Shown piece after piece: positions 1-12,316 of a stretch of 64,000 bases of DNA; within the stretch, counting starts at the first letter, position 1, and each line of letters begins with the position of its first letter. Where the stretch lies: positions 86,692,114 through 86,756,113 of the forward strand of contig CM038228.1 in assembly GCA_021442155.1 (NCBI GenBank), given 5' to 3'. The notes beneath the pieces were generated by a model, which had not been told where the DNA came from, made no database searches, and saw only the letters and a program-made list of their open reading frames with translations. The DNA comes from Cymbidium sinense (Eukaryota; Streptophyta; Magnoliopsida; Asparagales; Orchidaceae). Made by a program: the position numbers and the translations under genes.

Positions 1-2235
1 AAATCAACCTAATTGATTTTCCTTAAATAAAATTAACTTATACATGGGGAATGGGATTAGGATTAGCAAACCTCTCTCACACCTCTTAAATCAATTCAAA
101 CATAAAATCAAAAGTGCCATTAAGAAACTTTGGTTTATTTTAAATAAGTTGCTTATTTAATATGATTGTCTTTTGGAATTAGTTGGATTGAATAAAATTA
201 CCTGCTTGTGTCTCTTTATTTATTCCTAATCATATTAAAATATTGTATGCCACTTGATTCATGCATTCATTTCTTCAAAAATTAATTCAATATAAATTAT
301 TTCTTTTTTTCCAAACTTGCATGTGTTGATTTAAATTAATATATGTGTGGCTATCATCACTATTAAATCCAAATCTATTTTCCAAATCTTATAAATAAGT
401 GATTACATATGCTATAAATGCTAGTTATAAATACATAGGAAATGTAAATGATTATATCTTAAGTGTATGAAGTAAAGTTCTTTTCTTTCATTCACATATA
501 TTGATTTATGTAAATAAGAATGTTGATGGGTATTTAGTCTGGATATCCCGAGAATACAAGGCTTTATCTAGCCCCAATGAGGTCATTTGATTATCTCACT
601 TCCCTGGTTAATAACGGCATGTACTCCATTTGATTTCATTCTTACATATTTCAATATTAGAATTTAAATAAGACTTTACTCCATGTACATAAATCTTTTC
701 AATCAAATAAGATATAACTTTTGCATGGTTTTCCTTTCCTTATGCATACACCTACATGTATTTAAGAAAAGAAAATATTTAGTCTGGACATCTCGAGAAT
801 ACGAGACTTTAGTTAGCCCCAAGGAGGTCATTTGATTACCTCACTTCCCTAGTTAACAACAGCATGTACTAGCTTATGTCTCTTATACATGTGTGTGTGT
901 GTGTATTTAATTATGAAATTAGAACTTATTATCTTTTATCAAAAAGTACATGCATTCATGAATGATTAAGTTGTTGGATTGATTATTCATGTGATCAAAA
1001 GCTCTCTTTATTACAGTCATGTATGCAATTTTACATGTGTTTGAATGCAAATGGTAATTAGTTTGGACATCCCGGGAATACAAGGCTTTAGCTAGCCCCA
1101 AGGAGGTCATTTGATTACCTCACTTTTCTGGTTAATAATGACACGTACCTATTTAACTTTATTTATATGTATTTTTGTATAAGAATTTAAATAGAGCTTT
1201 AAATAAATATGATAAAATAATTCAATCAAAAACAAAATATAAAATTTAAATGTACATGTTCATATTCATCACTTAAGTATGCTATGACATAATGCATGTA
1301 TAGGTATGCTTATGGATTTAATCATATGCATGCTATATATGATGGGAAGAAATGAATAAACATATGTTATGTGATAGTAATTAATTCAAATTAATCTTAA
1401 GATGTCTTTTTTATTGAATAAGTCTATTTAAAATGAACCTAAACATAGGATTAATTTAAAATATGTAATAAGTCATTCACTAAAGAGAATTGATTAATTA
1501 ATATGTTTTAGATGTAGCTTAAGGTAGGGATAAGAGAGAGTGATCCCCTCTTTTATTCTCTTTATAAGATTTAGTTGCTAAGATTAAGTCAAGTGGAACA
1601 AAAGAAAACAACAAGTAAAAAATTCCTAAATTAACTAAATTATTTAAAATGAAACCATCCTTTACAATTAAATCCTTTCATACTTAAAAAGTACAACAAA
1701 GCCTAGTTAAGGCATCTCACATAAGCCTTAACACATACATTTTTGAATTAAGTCACCACTTTTAGCTTTAAGTTAGGGTGGTGCATGGTGTGATGTATGT
1801 TTGGTTTCATGATGTATTATTGTAGACTGAATGTTAGGCTGTATGCTTCGTAGACTGTATATTAGGTGGTTCTTAGCCTAATTTTATGCAATAGATTGTG
1901 CTTAGGGGGTGCTTAAAATAAATATAAATGCTCTCTTTTACATGTTGCTTAACCCCTAGGCATAATCTAAGTTAGGACAAGTGGACTTGGTTATCCATGT
2001 GCAAGGTGTTAAATCCAAATTATTCATATAACTGCTTGAGTTGTATGGTATGTTTAGCTAACATTTGGTTTGTAGGTGTAGTTAGAATTATTTTTTCATA
2101 TTTTTAATGTAATTTTGCATTAGAAATTAGGATTAATGTTATGGGGGATTAGGATAAGCAGTGGCTAGAAGGCCTTGTCCTGGGAGGCCCTGTGATGCCT
2201 TTAAAGCAAGCAAATCCAATGAAGAAAGGAAGGTT
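1..2235. other. AT-rich non-coding sequence left of the first gypsy LTR
   Basis: I see no credible gene here. The short open frames have no recognisable domain and no exon structure. The only clear structure is a set of three similar blocks at about 533..613, 778..868 and 1057..1148, annotated separately. The sequence may be part of an older retrotransposon whose ends lie outside the window, but nothing here proves that. Confidence 0.5.
526..1148. repeat. Three direct ~90-bp blocks spaced ~245-280 bp
   Basis: Blocks beginning with a TTAGTCTGGA-like core recur at about 533, 778 and 1057. Each reads through TAGCCCCAAGGAGGTCATTT and ends near a GCATGTACT-like word. The blocks are about 85 to 90 percent alike by eye, while the AT-rich spacers between them are much less conserved. 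This fits a degenerate tandem repeat of ~250 bp, common in long plant LTRs and untranslated regions. Confidence 0.75.
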
Positions 2236-4160
2236 TGTGGGCTCCAAAAATTTTCCACCGACCTCTCGACAATTGAATGAAGAGAGTGTGATTTAGAAGT
2301 GTCGGTGTAATTTTCAGTAGGCAGATGCAATAGTAGATAAGACACTACCCAGAGATTTTGTTTTCATTTGGTGAGGACTTTAGATCTGGTTCCAGGTTTC
2401 CTATAAGCATAAGCCCCTATAATTAATTACCCCTCTCAATAAGTGAGAGAGAACTTTCGATTAAGGATAGTAGTTAGATCGCTAAATGCGTAGTATATAG
2501 TAGCATTATATTGAGTTTTAGAATTTAAGATTATGAAATTCATCATTTCAGCTTGAACCGGATGGTTGGGGGAATGATGACGTGCCCGATCTAGATCCCA
2601 TGATTATGTCATCCCGGGCCGTCGTGGTCACTAGTCTACTTAGTTAGAAGAGGTAGTCAACCCAACCTAATTGAAAGATCCTTATTAGCAACACATGGGT
2701 TACGTCATCTAAGAAATCCTTGTAGACATAGGATGGTGTTTATCTAAGGAAATAATCTTAAGTCTACCTTAGCTGACAGAGAGTTGTTTTCCCTATCAAG
2801 TATACTCTATGATTCACAACTCAAAGGGCAGAGCCATTGGGGAGCATACGGGCTACAGTTGTGATCGTAATATAATGGAGTCTGACTGGCCAAACCACCT
2901 GATTGGAGGACTCTGGTCGTAACCTCATTATCTGTAGACCCTACTGGCCAAGCCACGCAGTCAAAGGACATGGGCCACATCCTTATTGGCAAGAGATTGA
3001 TTGACCCATGCAGAGAACACTTGATGGGATCGGTTTATGCGTTCATGCGTGAAGGGGAGGAATCGGGTTGGGCATCCAAGACAGTGTCGAGGGAGATCCA
3101 ACGAGCAATTGGGGCTCAAGCTAGGGTCAAGGGCTTCGTGTGACAGCGTGAGGGAGAGGGACAAACCGGGTCTAGCGACGGAAATAGGAATAAGGTAATT
3201 TTGGTTAGGTTTTATTTCTAAATTAATTTTTAAGTTGATTAATCGACTTTTAATGTGAACTTTACATCGATAAAATTACATGCTCAATATATATATATAT
3301 ATATATATATCAATCTTAGTTTTTTTTTATGTTTCGAATGCAACGGCACAATATGTTTTGCAATCGGAGGTCATATTGGTTCAAGCCGGCGACAAATTGA
3401 GTCCATTTTAGCTTAAAATGGGTGTAATCATTTCAGACCGCTCAATGTTCATTCAGAATCATCCAAATTGAGTTTGAATAATCTTACTTGATAAATTTTG
3501 ATGTTTAGAAGCTAACGGTGCAATTAATTTCATGAATGTAGGTCGTCTGGTTTGCGTCAGTGCCTCCTGATCTCAATATGTCTATAGGCGCATTGATGAC
3601 TCAACCGCTTGATTAGTTGATCATGTAGTTGTGTAATATTTATATTCTGATCAGTTTCAATGTTCTGAACGTGATGGCAAAGTCCGTTCATCGATCGGAG
3701 ATCATTTGGACTGATTTTGGTGACGTTTAGTGCATTTCAGCCTCGATTTGCAAGTTGTCACTTCCGATCATTCTAAATTTGTATAGGCTCATCCCAAATT
3801 GAACATGGACAGTCTCATTTAGTAGTTTTTGATATTTCAAAGGTAACAGCATGATCAATTTCATGAATAGAGGTCATTTAGATATCATTATAGCTTCCCG
3901 ATTCTGATATGCGCGTCAAAATATTGATAGCTTGATTGCTTGATCGGTTGATCGTTAGATTATGCAATATTTATATTTCGATCAATTTCAATGTTCTGAA
4001 CATGACAGTAAAGTCCGTTCATCGATCGGAGGTCATTTTGACTATTTTCGGTGACATTCAATGCATTTTGATCCTCGATTTACGCATAGTCACTTCCGAA
4101 GTTTGTCGAATTTGACTTGTAGGCTTGACTCGACTTATGACACATATATGGAGGTCAACA
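2236..4160 (-). mobile_element. Internally deleted LTR of a Tat-type gypsy element (copy 1)
   Basis: On the minus strand the unit begins TGTTGACCTCC (4160) and ends GGAGCCCACA (2236), so it has TG...CA termini. The two ends match the ends of the longer LTRs at 17238..22094 and 50195..54367. It is only ~1.9 kb against 4.2 to 4.9 kb for those, because the middle is missing with a junction near 3180. The part from about 3340 to 4100 contains two ~335-bp tandem units, and a (TA)n run sits at 3287..3310. Orientation is taken from the integrase fragment at 8484..8975, also on the minus strand. It would be the 3' LTR of that element. Confidence 0.7.
3287..3310. repeat. (TA)n microsatellite
   Basis: About 24 bases of uninterrupted AT dinucleotides at the same relative place in the LTR as the TA tracts at 18087..18141, 46243..46278 and 53523..53582. 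The tract therefore belongs to the LTR family. Confidence 0.9.
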
Positions 4161-5499
4161 AATAGATATGTAGAATGAAGACCCCCCATAACATTTATTT
4201 ATATGTAATTGTAATTATTCTTTCATATTTCATGTTGTATAAGGGTAGATACCATTTCATTTCTCTTTCGGTTATATGGCGGGTACCGACTCCTGTTATT
4301 CTTTTACATTGTTTGATATTTTGTTTATAATTGCGTAATAGAAATAACATGCTTCTTCTTAGTTTCTTATTTATATGGTGATTTAATGTGTGGCCTAGAT
4401 CCTATTAGGCTCTTAGGGAAAAATAAATTTTCTACCCCAATTACAACTCATAATTAAATTCTTTAAGTAACTCATAATCTCATATAAAGCTTAGGCATTA
4501 AATCAAGATAACTAAAAGATTTAGCAACCCCTTAGCTGAATCTTGTATGCTTAATATCATGCATCCACATTATTTCACTCTTGCTAAGAGAGGGTTTTCA
4601 TCCTTGCACGATAGAGGAAGACTTGACTTGTGAGGGTCTCCTTTGTAGTGGAAAACACATCTTTCTTTCTGATTTAACCAATAACCTTATTTCATCATGC
4701 ATTTAGACATAAAAATCCTATAGCCTTTATCAAAATAAAGAGTAAAAAATCAAATAAAAATTGATAAGATTTGCATTAGACTAAGTCATTGTTCATACCA
4801 CTCATGCTCGAGTATCATAGGGAGTGGGTTTAAGAACTTTAGTTTCTTTCTAAATAATAACAACCCAACCATCTTGCAAAATTATATGACTTTCCTATAT
4901 GATTTTAAAGCGTATGAGGAGTTAGCTGGCTGCCACTCCATGCGGTTATAAGTCCAACAGTCAGGTTGTTTACTTTCTTCTATAGAGATAAACCATATAC
5001 CCATCTTCGCTTAGATTTAGGATGTGCTTTGGCCTTCACTAAAGCTCTCTAGATTTAGGATCTAAGGTTACTGTTTCCTTCAGACTGCAAGCATAAATCC
5101 TCACCTCTTATGTATTTTCACAATCTCATATTGTGGCATCATAAGCCCTAATAATCTAACAAAATTCAACTCAAACAAATAATCCTCCTTAATTTCAAAT
5201 ATATAAAGCTCAACCATAGGATAGATTAGAATGCTCACTAGGTTTTCTAGTATCATGAGCATTCCTTACTCATCTCCTTTTGGCTTCGATAATAAGTCTC
5301 TCCTTTTTTATCCATCCCATTTGATTTTCTAACATAGCCAATTTATTGATAGTCTTATCGTTGAAATCTTTGGAGACAATAATTGCCTACTTTAATCGAG
5401 AGCATTTCTAAAGAATTCACTTTCTTTGGGATGTAATTAAATTTGGGGGCTTTCCCCTATTGGGAACTTTAGAACCCGGTTTAAATAAACCTTACTTTA

Positions 5500-6700
5500 T
5501 TTATCCATGTAAAGTAGGAAAAAAATATCTGGTATATTTGAAGACCCATCATACCTTAGGAGTCCTTATTAGGTGATTAGGTCCATTATAAGGTGGTGAT
5601 TTCTACCTTTCGAGAGAGTGCACTATTCATTGATATCGTACCCGATCATCTTAATAAGTACACCCTCAGATCTATGTGGTGTCCCCCCATACACACATGT
5701 GTATCAAAAATAAACACCACATGTGAAGTGTGACTTTATTGCCTTGTTTCTTTTTGAGCAAGTAGTTTTCCTCTTGTATGAGTTTTTTTTCATTTTATCT
5801 TTCAACAAGTTCTTTTCAATTTATGATGGCTCTAACAAAAGCATTTGTTAATTTAATGGAGACTATGGTGAATGAATTTTCTATACTTAAATAAGAAATT
5901 GAGTTTTACATCTTCCATAGGTATTGCTATGATAACTTAAAATACTCGGTGTGAGTTACTTGCGAAGATAAGCAAGTAAATACTTTGAAGACTGATGATT
6001 TATGTGTTCCCTTCAATCATTTTCAGTGCAGCCTTCGATCCCCTCTTTGTACCAAGTTGATCAATGCTCTAAATTTCTATGACATGTTATTCACCCAAGT
6101 GCTACCAAATTTGATAGCAAGTTTTATAACTTTTACTTTGTTCTTAAGATAAGAAGAGTTAACCTAGAGCTTGACTCTGCCATGTCTTCACTATCAAGGG
6201 TCACAAGGATGAGACTATGCAGTTATCAATAGTGCATTTCGGCATCGTTGGATTGTGGAATAAAGTCAGGAATTGATGTTCCAGGCTTTATTTTATTAAC
6301 TGCTCGGCAAAGTGGGTAGTGCTGGCTATGCTCACTCCCTTCACTACTGATAAAGTGATGGTTTTAAACCCAAATGCCAACAAGGTTTAGATTTTGGAGA
6401 TATTATCGCACATGATGCTCAACATTAAACTTTTTTTCAAATTTTACAAAGTTCACAAGCACATATTTAGTAAGTAGGCATCATTGTAGAAATTTACTAT
6501 TATTTATTCATATATTAATCTTTGTGCTCAGTTCTATCAAAGGATGATGTCTCTATTTTTTTCTTGACTGATCCTAAAGTCAATAGGTTTTTTAGCAAGT
6601 TTGAGCAAGACAGGAAGATGAAGGTAAACATATACTGGCTAAAGTTGTTCCTGAAAAGTTAACCGAGGATGCGAGTGCAGGAGGGCCGAGTTCTACTTTT
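5500..6700 (+). pseudogene. Decayed ORF resembling the putative gypsy-type transposon domain
   Basis: Broken plus-strand frames near 5980..6130 read like LCVPFNHF...INALNFYDMLFTQVLPNLIASF. This resembles the conserved start of the plant-only domain called 'putative gypsy type transposon' (Pfam Transposase_28), which is found in Tat retrotransposons. More matching words follow near 6250..6400. Several stops and frameshifts break it. It runs antisense to the pol fragment of the same element, which fits the extra antisense ORF known between pol and the 3' LTR in some Tat elements. The family call comes from motif memory only and is tentative. Confidence 0.3.
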
Positions 6701-7556
6701 TAAAAGTTCAGGAAGAAGATGGCGAGTTCCATGCCTCGTGCTCCATTGAAGAAGATTAGCTATAAGGAAAAGATCTGATAGATGATACCAACTATGTTTA
6801 TCCCCATAACAATTATATTTTAGATATATTCGATCTAATAAGTCATGTTTTTGGGTTGGGTCATCTAGTCTTTTCTAAGGAGTTGAACACATCCCTTAAA
6901 GAGCTTCCCATGAGGCGACTCCATTATGCATCATGACTGCACAAGTGATGACATGGCAATCAACCTAAGAACTCGACAAAGAGTATGCATCAAAAATAAA
7001 GTCTCTTGTAATTGCTAAGTCATAGCGTGACTCAGTGATGGATCAATTATAAAGCACTGAATCCAAGTTGATCAAGCTTCAGGAGGAGGTGAAGTGTTAA
7101 GAATAAGAGAAGGATCGAGAAATTATGGAACAGATTTGCCTATCTGACATGAATAAATAGTTTGAGGTTGAACTTTTTTGTTGCATCGAAGAGTTTCAAT
7201 GGAAGGAGGTTGAGTTGTTTAACTTCCTTGACTCTGATGAGTGCAAGAGTTTGATGTAATAAAAGTTTAAAGAAGGCTCTAAGTTCTTTATTGTCAAGTT
7301 GGTGAAACATGATTAATATGATGCTAAATTGCTAAACTTCAACAATGTGCTCACTCTTTATTGCCAAGTTTAAGGAAATTCATATATATTATGGATTTAC
7401 TCATAGGTATGCTTGCTTTATGAATGCACTCGTTGAATGAATATACCTATTGAATATACTTGTTGAATGTACACATTTAATGAAAAGTATTTTAAGAAAT
7501 TACTTCATATTATTAGAGGAATACTTAAGATTCCAATCGCATAATGTTAGGCTTAG

Positions 7557-7880
7557 GTTTTTAGTTGCCAACCATACTGAGTATTGATCTTAAATTTTAG
7601 TAGCCAATTACATTGAATGTTGGTCTTACACTTTAGTTGCCTACCACAAGGAATGCTGGTCTTATACTTTAGTCACCAACTGCATGGAGCGTTGATTTCA
7701 TACTTTAGTTGTCAACTACACAAAGTGCTAATTTTATATTTTAGTCACAAATTGCTTGGAGTGTTACACTTTTGTCATAAAACTAGACAGAGTGTTATTT
7801 TTGTAATCATAGTTGCCAACCACATATGATGTTGGTCTTTATTTATAGTCACCAACCACAATGAGTGGTGGTCTTGCATA
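7557..7880. repeat. Minisatellite of ~42-bp units
   Basis: About eight imperfect copies of a unit reading roughly TTTAGTTGCCAACCACA followed by GAGTGTTGGTCTTATAC. Because the period is near 42 bases, one plus-strand frame (7617..7829) stays open as a 14-residue peptide repeat containing YFS. The open frame is a product of the repeat period and not evidence of a gene. Confidence 0.85.
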
Positions 7881-7959
7881 TGTATTCCCTTTGATATTTT
7901 TATTAAGCTATTAAAAAGGGTGAGTTTAGATAGTTAAGAATTAGTATTAACAGTGTGCC

Positions 7960-8280
7960 GAGTCGATCCTTGTGTACTTGGGCCAAAAATAGCTATAGAG
8001 TGACTTGAGTCGATATGCAGCTTCTCAAAACTTAACTTGAATTACTGCAACTCACGTAGCTCCCTGAATCTTAATCATGAACTATTGCACCTACTGAGTA
8101 GATTGAGCCAATGTAGCTTGCCAAGTCCCTAGACGAGTGTAGTTTACAAAGTAGTTTAGGGATATCATGCTTCATTTAACAACTTGGCCAAAGTAGTTCA
8201 CCAATTAAGTCAAGCCAAATGAGTAGCTTATTAAGTTACTTAGGCTAGTGTTGCTCACCAAGTCGTTTGAATGATGACAG
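7960..8280. repeat. Degenerate short repeats with an AGTAGCTCACCAAGT-like core
   Basis: Words close to GTAGCTCACCAAGTCACTTGAGCCA recur every 33 to 45 bases, with heavy divergence. They follow directly on the 42-bp minisatellite, so the 3' untranslated part of this gypsy element holds two different short-repeat fields side by side. Confidence 0.5.
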
Positions 8281-8483
8281 TATGCTAGTTTAATAAACAC
8301 CACATAGCATTTTATACCACAATAGATTTTTGTATCATAAATTATTGGACAAATAAGAATTAAAAGATTTCTTAATTTATTTTAATCATCAAAGTGTTTT
8401 CCTTGCATTCACTTGAATAAAGGATGATCAAAAAATTAATTTGGCAAGGAGAAAAATTATAATTTGGTAAATAGAAAATTAGT

Positions 8484-8975
8484 AAAAGAATAAAGCTTCC
8501 TTTATGGGTAAAACTTCTTCAGGCCCCTTACATTCCAAGTTCGTGCCATGTCCACTCCTAATTGTTTTTGTAGTTAGTATGCTTTTAATCTAACTTAGCT
8601 TCTTGATAATATAAGGATCATCCCATTGATGGGCGAGTTTTTCTAATATATTCTAGCTAGGTACAATTTCTACTTTCCTTACCATCAAGTCTCCAAAATT
8701 GAAATTTTTTTTTGTTGATGTTGTGTCGTAGTACTTGGTCATTCACCTCTTAGTTTCTTCTTGTTTGAGTAATGTTTCAATTAGTGATTCTTCATGTAGG
8801 TTTGTGTAGTTTTCATGGCTTCTACATTCAATCTTTCTTATTCGATGGTTTCTTGATCTAACTAGGCAATTACCATAACCCTCTGGCTATGAAATTCGTA
8901 CTCGACCGGCAGCACAACTTCTATCCCATATGATAAGGTGAGTGGTGTCTATCTAGTAGCCAACAGTGGGGTCGT
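8484..8975 (-). pseudogene. Ty3/gypsy integrase C-terminal fragment
   Basis: Reading the minus strand, TPLTLSYGIEVVLPVE (about 8910..8960) matches the 'TPF.LVYG.EAVLPVE' motif at the end of the plant gypsy integrase core. GDLMVRKV (8673..8694) and KLAHQWDDPYIIKKL (about 8600..8640) match the following 'GDLVLRKV...GKL.PNWEGPY.V' domain. At least two stop codons interrupt it. The catalytic core should lie upstream at >8975 but is replaced by tandem repeats from 8979. It belongs with the LTR at 2236..4160. Confidence 0.8.
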
Positions 8976-8978
8976 CCT

Positions 8979-9740
8979 AAAAGAACGTTGAAACCAAAAT
9001 TTTCTTTGTAGTGATGTAAGATCTTTCTTTAGGCACGTTGAGAGTAGAGCTAAATTAAGTGGGATAAAGAAAAAAAAATAATGCAAAATTGCCAAAAATA
9101 TAACAAAATATCACTATATCCGATAATAAAAGTGCAAGTAGAGGGTCAAAGTACAATAATCTCTCCCTCCCTCTCTCTCTCTCTCTCTTTGAGAAAGAGT
9201 CTCTAGGGAAAAGAAAACTCTGAGATCCATGTTCATCGCACCTAAAAGAATTTTGAATTCAAATTTCTCTGTGGAATGATGCATGACTTTTATTTAGGCA
9301 CATGGAGAGTAAATCGAAATCAAGTGGAACAAACTAAATAGAAAATAAAATAAAAATAAATGCTAGAAGTATGAAAAATTTCACTATTAGAGAATAAAAG
9401 TACAAGCAGGGGGTTAGAATACAAGAATCTCTTCTTTTCTTTGAGAAAAAGTTTCTATGGGAACTGAAAAACTTCAAGATCCATGCTTATCGCACATAAA
9501 AGAATGATGAATTCAAATTTGTTCATAGAGAGATGCATGACCTTTTTTTAGGCACTCGGAGAATAGAGATAGATTAGGTGGGACAAAATAAATAGAAAAC
9601 AAAGTAAGAAAATGCCAAAAATATGAGAAATTCTTATATCAAATAATAAAAGTACAAGCAGGGGGGCTAGAGTATAAAAATATCTCCCTCTGAGAAAAAG
9701 TCCTAGGGGAAATGAAAAACTCCATGGTCCCCAGAGGTAC
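8979..9740. repeat. Three tandem ~250-bp units
   Basis: Units start near 8979, 9243 and 9497. Each contains, in order, an AAAAGAA...GAATTCAAATTT-like start, a TTTAGGCAC word, a TGGGACAAA word, an AATAAAAGTACAAGCAGGGGG-like block, a CT-rich patch (strongest at 9163..9190), TTTGAGAAAAAGTC and GATCCATG. The array abuts the truncated integrase fragment, so it either inserted into pol or marks a recombination breakpoint. Confidence 0.85.
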
Positions 9741-11048
9741 CAACCTCATCAAGAATTCTACTTTTTATAGGATTGAGAGACAACTACATAAGTAAAATAC
9801 ACATCAGCTATGTTAATTATATAAGAAGGAACTTGCCCGCAATATGGAGAGTAGGCAAGTGAATTATGTCGAGTGGCAAGTTCTCAAGTGTGGGGGTCAA
9901 TGCCATTTAAGCGAGTTGCATGATGTGAATGTTTGATTGCATAGTTGCTCGTATGTGAGCTTATTTTCATATACGAGGCCGATTGCTTGATGGTGGCTGC
10001 TTAACTAAGATGGTCTTACTTCATGCTCGTCCTCTTAAGAGTGAATCCTTGTAGATGAGTGAATTACTTATTTAAATTTTGCTCCTTATTATTAAATGCT
10101 CCTCTAATGAGCTTTTATTATTTCTAGGTACTCGTACGCCATGAGTATAAAAAATATAATATTCAGCTTTATCAAAATTTAATAATGCATTCTTTCTGTT
10201 TAGCAATGAATTAGATAATTGGAAAGAAGGCCTTCCACCTAAAAATTTTGAAAGAAAACGGGCAATTAAATTTACTAGCTCACAATCGAAAATAAATGTA
10301 GGAGGCAAACTCGTTATGGGCTCCCTGGGCCATGGTTGGGCAGCCCAATGGAATAATTGGGTCCCTTTTTTGGGCCATTCATTACTGATGTCTTCTAATT
10401 GCCTAACAAACTGAATGGTTGAGATGCTTGAAACTACGCGACAGTTAGCTAAGAAGAAAGGTCGAAAGCTTTGTAAAGTAAAAAAAAAGTTTTAATAACT
10501 CATATGAAATTCAAATAAAATAAAAAATTTTGTTGAATAAAATTTTAAAATTAAAATAAAAAACATCTATTTTCTAAGGATATATAACCTTTTTTTTGGA
10601 AAAATATCAATTATATATTTCATATTTCTTAAGAGTTTTAGATATTTTTTAGTAATAATCTTAAGCCAATAAAATTTTGAATTTTATGGAATTTAATGGA
10701 ATGGATTTACAATTTATTAGAAGGTTCTATGTAGCCTAAATCAACACAAAATACATTCCATTAAAATTCTCTTAAACCGTGTAATACACAACACTTTTGT
10801 GAATAAATCAATGGTGTTTGATGGATTGTTAAAAGGTTATCAAATGAAATAAATAATAGCATGTTTATTTGAAAAATCTATCCTCTATTTATTGAAATGC
10901 TTGTTTAACAACCCTCCGCATATAGACTCACATACTGCTTTAGTATCAAAGACCTCAATACTATTATCCTTGTATACATTAATCTCTCTCATAGATTCTT
11001 AGGGGTCCTTTGGATTGGTTCTCATGAGAAAATTTTTGAAAATAATCA

Positions 11049-11051
<3 letters not shown>
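9741..11051. other. AT-rich sequence with no gene recognised
   Basis: The longest frame (minus strand 10072..10308, 78 codons) has no domain I recognise, no promoter and no splice partner. The remaining sequence shows no repeats matching the rest of the window. Confidence 0.4.

Positions 11052-11115
<64 letters not shown>
11052..11115. repeat. (TA)n microsatellite
   Basis: About 64 bases of near-perfect TA dinucleotides in intergenic sequence downstream of DAO-A. Confidence 0.95.
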
Positions 11116-11119
<4 letters not shown>

Positions 11120-11379
11120 ATAAAAATTCTAACATTTTACTTTACTATTAGTTTATTTGGTTGACATTCAAATTTATAGAAAATACTTCAAACACAGCTC
11201 CCATTATCAGCAACCAAATAATAATATCTTCGAAGATTCTTCCTCACTCTATATAAATGCTATTCCATAGGTCCAAATTAATACTAACCCACCTATACCC
11301 TCATCCTTATATATTATTAACTAATCAATTAGTTACATATAAAAAAGCTTAGTACCTACCTATACCCCCCATGGTTACT

Positions 11380-12316
11380 TCTTCAAGGTGCTCACTCATT
11401 AAGAATGTTCAATCACTAAGCTTTCTAGTAGTTTCATCTCTTTTATTGCACTCTAAATACTCATGATATGATTTATATCTCTTAATATTTAAAAATAAAA
11501 TATGTTTTGTTTAGAAATTTAACATTTTGTCATAAGTATTATACAATGCAAATGAAATAATTAAAGTCTAAAGCTTAGAAAACTAAGCTAATTCAAAGGA
11601 CCCATAAGAAGAAGACATTGATGACTATATTGAATTTTGATATTATGTTGTTATTATATGTATTTTATCATAATTATATCACTCAATCTTTCCATCTATA
11701 AAACTTAATATTAATATCATCTAGTATAATTTCTAGCTAATTTTTTTTTTTTAAAAGAAGAAGAAGCAATGACTATGATCTCCAAATAAAGCATGTCACC
11801 CAACATAAAATTTAACTCACATGCATGGGTACAAGCTACAAATGTTGACTAAAGGCTAGATATATTGCTATGGCGGTATTATTGAGGATAATACATACAA
11901 TAGGTTCATCTTTAGATAAGGAAGATCTAAGTAAAGTTAATTTATAGGATAATTTATCACATAATAAGACAGAGAAAATTGTGTTATACTCATAAGAAAA
12001 TATAACACCAAGATGCTTTGGAGCAGAGTCAATAGAAGGTAGAGGAAAAGAAAAAGGTTAATGATGATGAAGAGCAAGAGGAGGATGATGATGTTAAACT
12101 TATATTTTATTTGAATTTTTTTATAAATATTATATTGATGATGATAAAAATAATACTCATCTCACAAATATGATTCTTACTTAAAATCATTAGATCTCAA
12201 ATAATTCTTAATTAGCAGCTGAGTCATGGTCATTCAGCAAATAAATATAGGATGCAATCCACCATTGTTGATTATTAATCCCTTTATTACAAGCTAAATC
12301 AAGTTGTCAAGGTATA
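11380..12316. repeat. 3' flank of DAO-A, duplicated beside the DAO relics
   Basis: 11380..11700 matches 22740..23000 (shared TTTCATC...TTTTATTG, then GAAGGACACTGATGACTA-like words). 11800..12110 matches 46960..47225 (GGCTAGATATATTGCT, TAAAGTTAATTTAT, GATGATGAAGAG). 12215..12270 matches 23540..23575 (GGTCATTCA...GATGCAATCC). These are segmental duplications that carried the DAO genes with their downstream DNA. An AATAAA signal on the minus strand at 12283..12288 lies about 30 bases past the DAO-A stop and is a good candidate polyadenylation signal. Confidence 0.75.

Larger units (their letters stand above)
4161..8480. mobile_element. 3' untranslated/antisense-ORF region of gypsy copy 1
   Basis: This lies between the integrase end (8484) and the 3' LTR (4160) of a minus-strand element. 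It has no sense coding capacity. On the plus strand, 5920..6660 keeps broken stretches of protein-like sequence, annotated separately, and 7557..8280 is built of short degenerate repeats. About 4200..5500 and 8290..8480 hold AT-rich sequence in which I recognise nothing. Confidence 0.5.

Noticed and set aside
919..1110. 63-codon minus-strand frame at the left edge
   Set aside because: It overlaps one of the three repeat blocks and shows no motif.
10072..10308. 78-codon minus-strand frame
   Set aside because: No recognisable family, promoter or splice partner; it is within the length expected by chance in AT-rich DNA.
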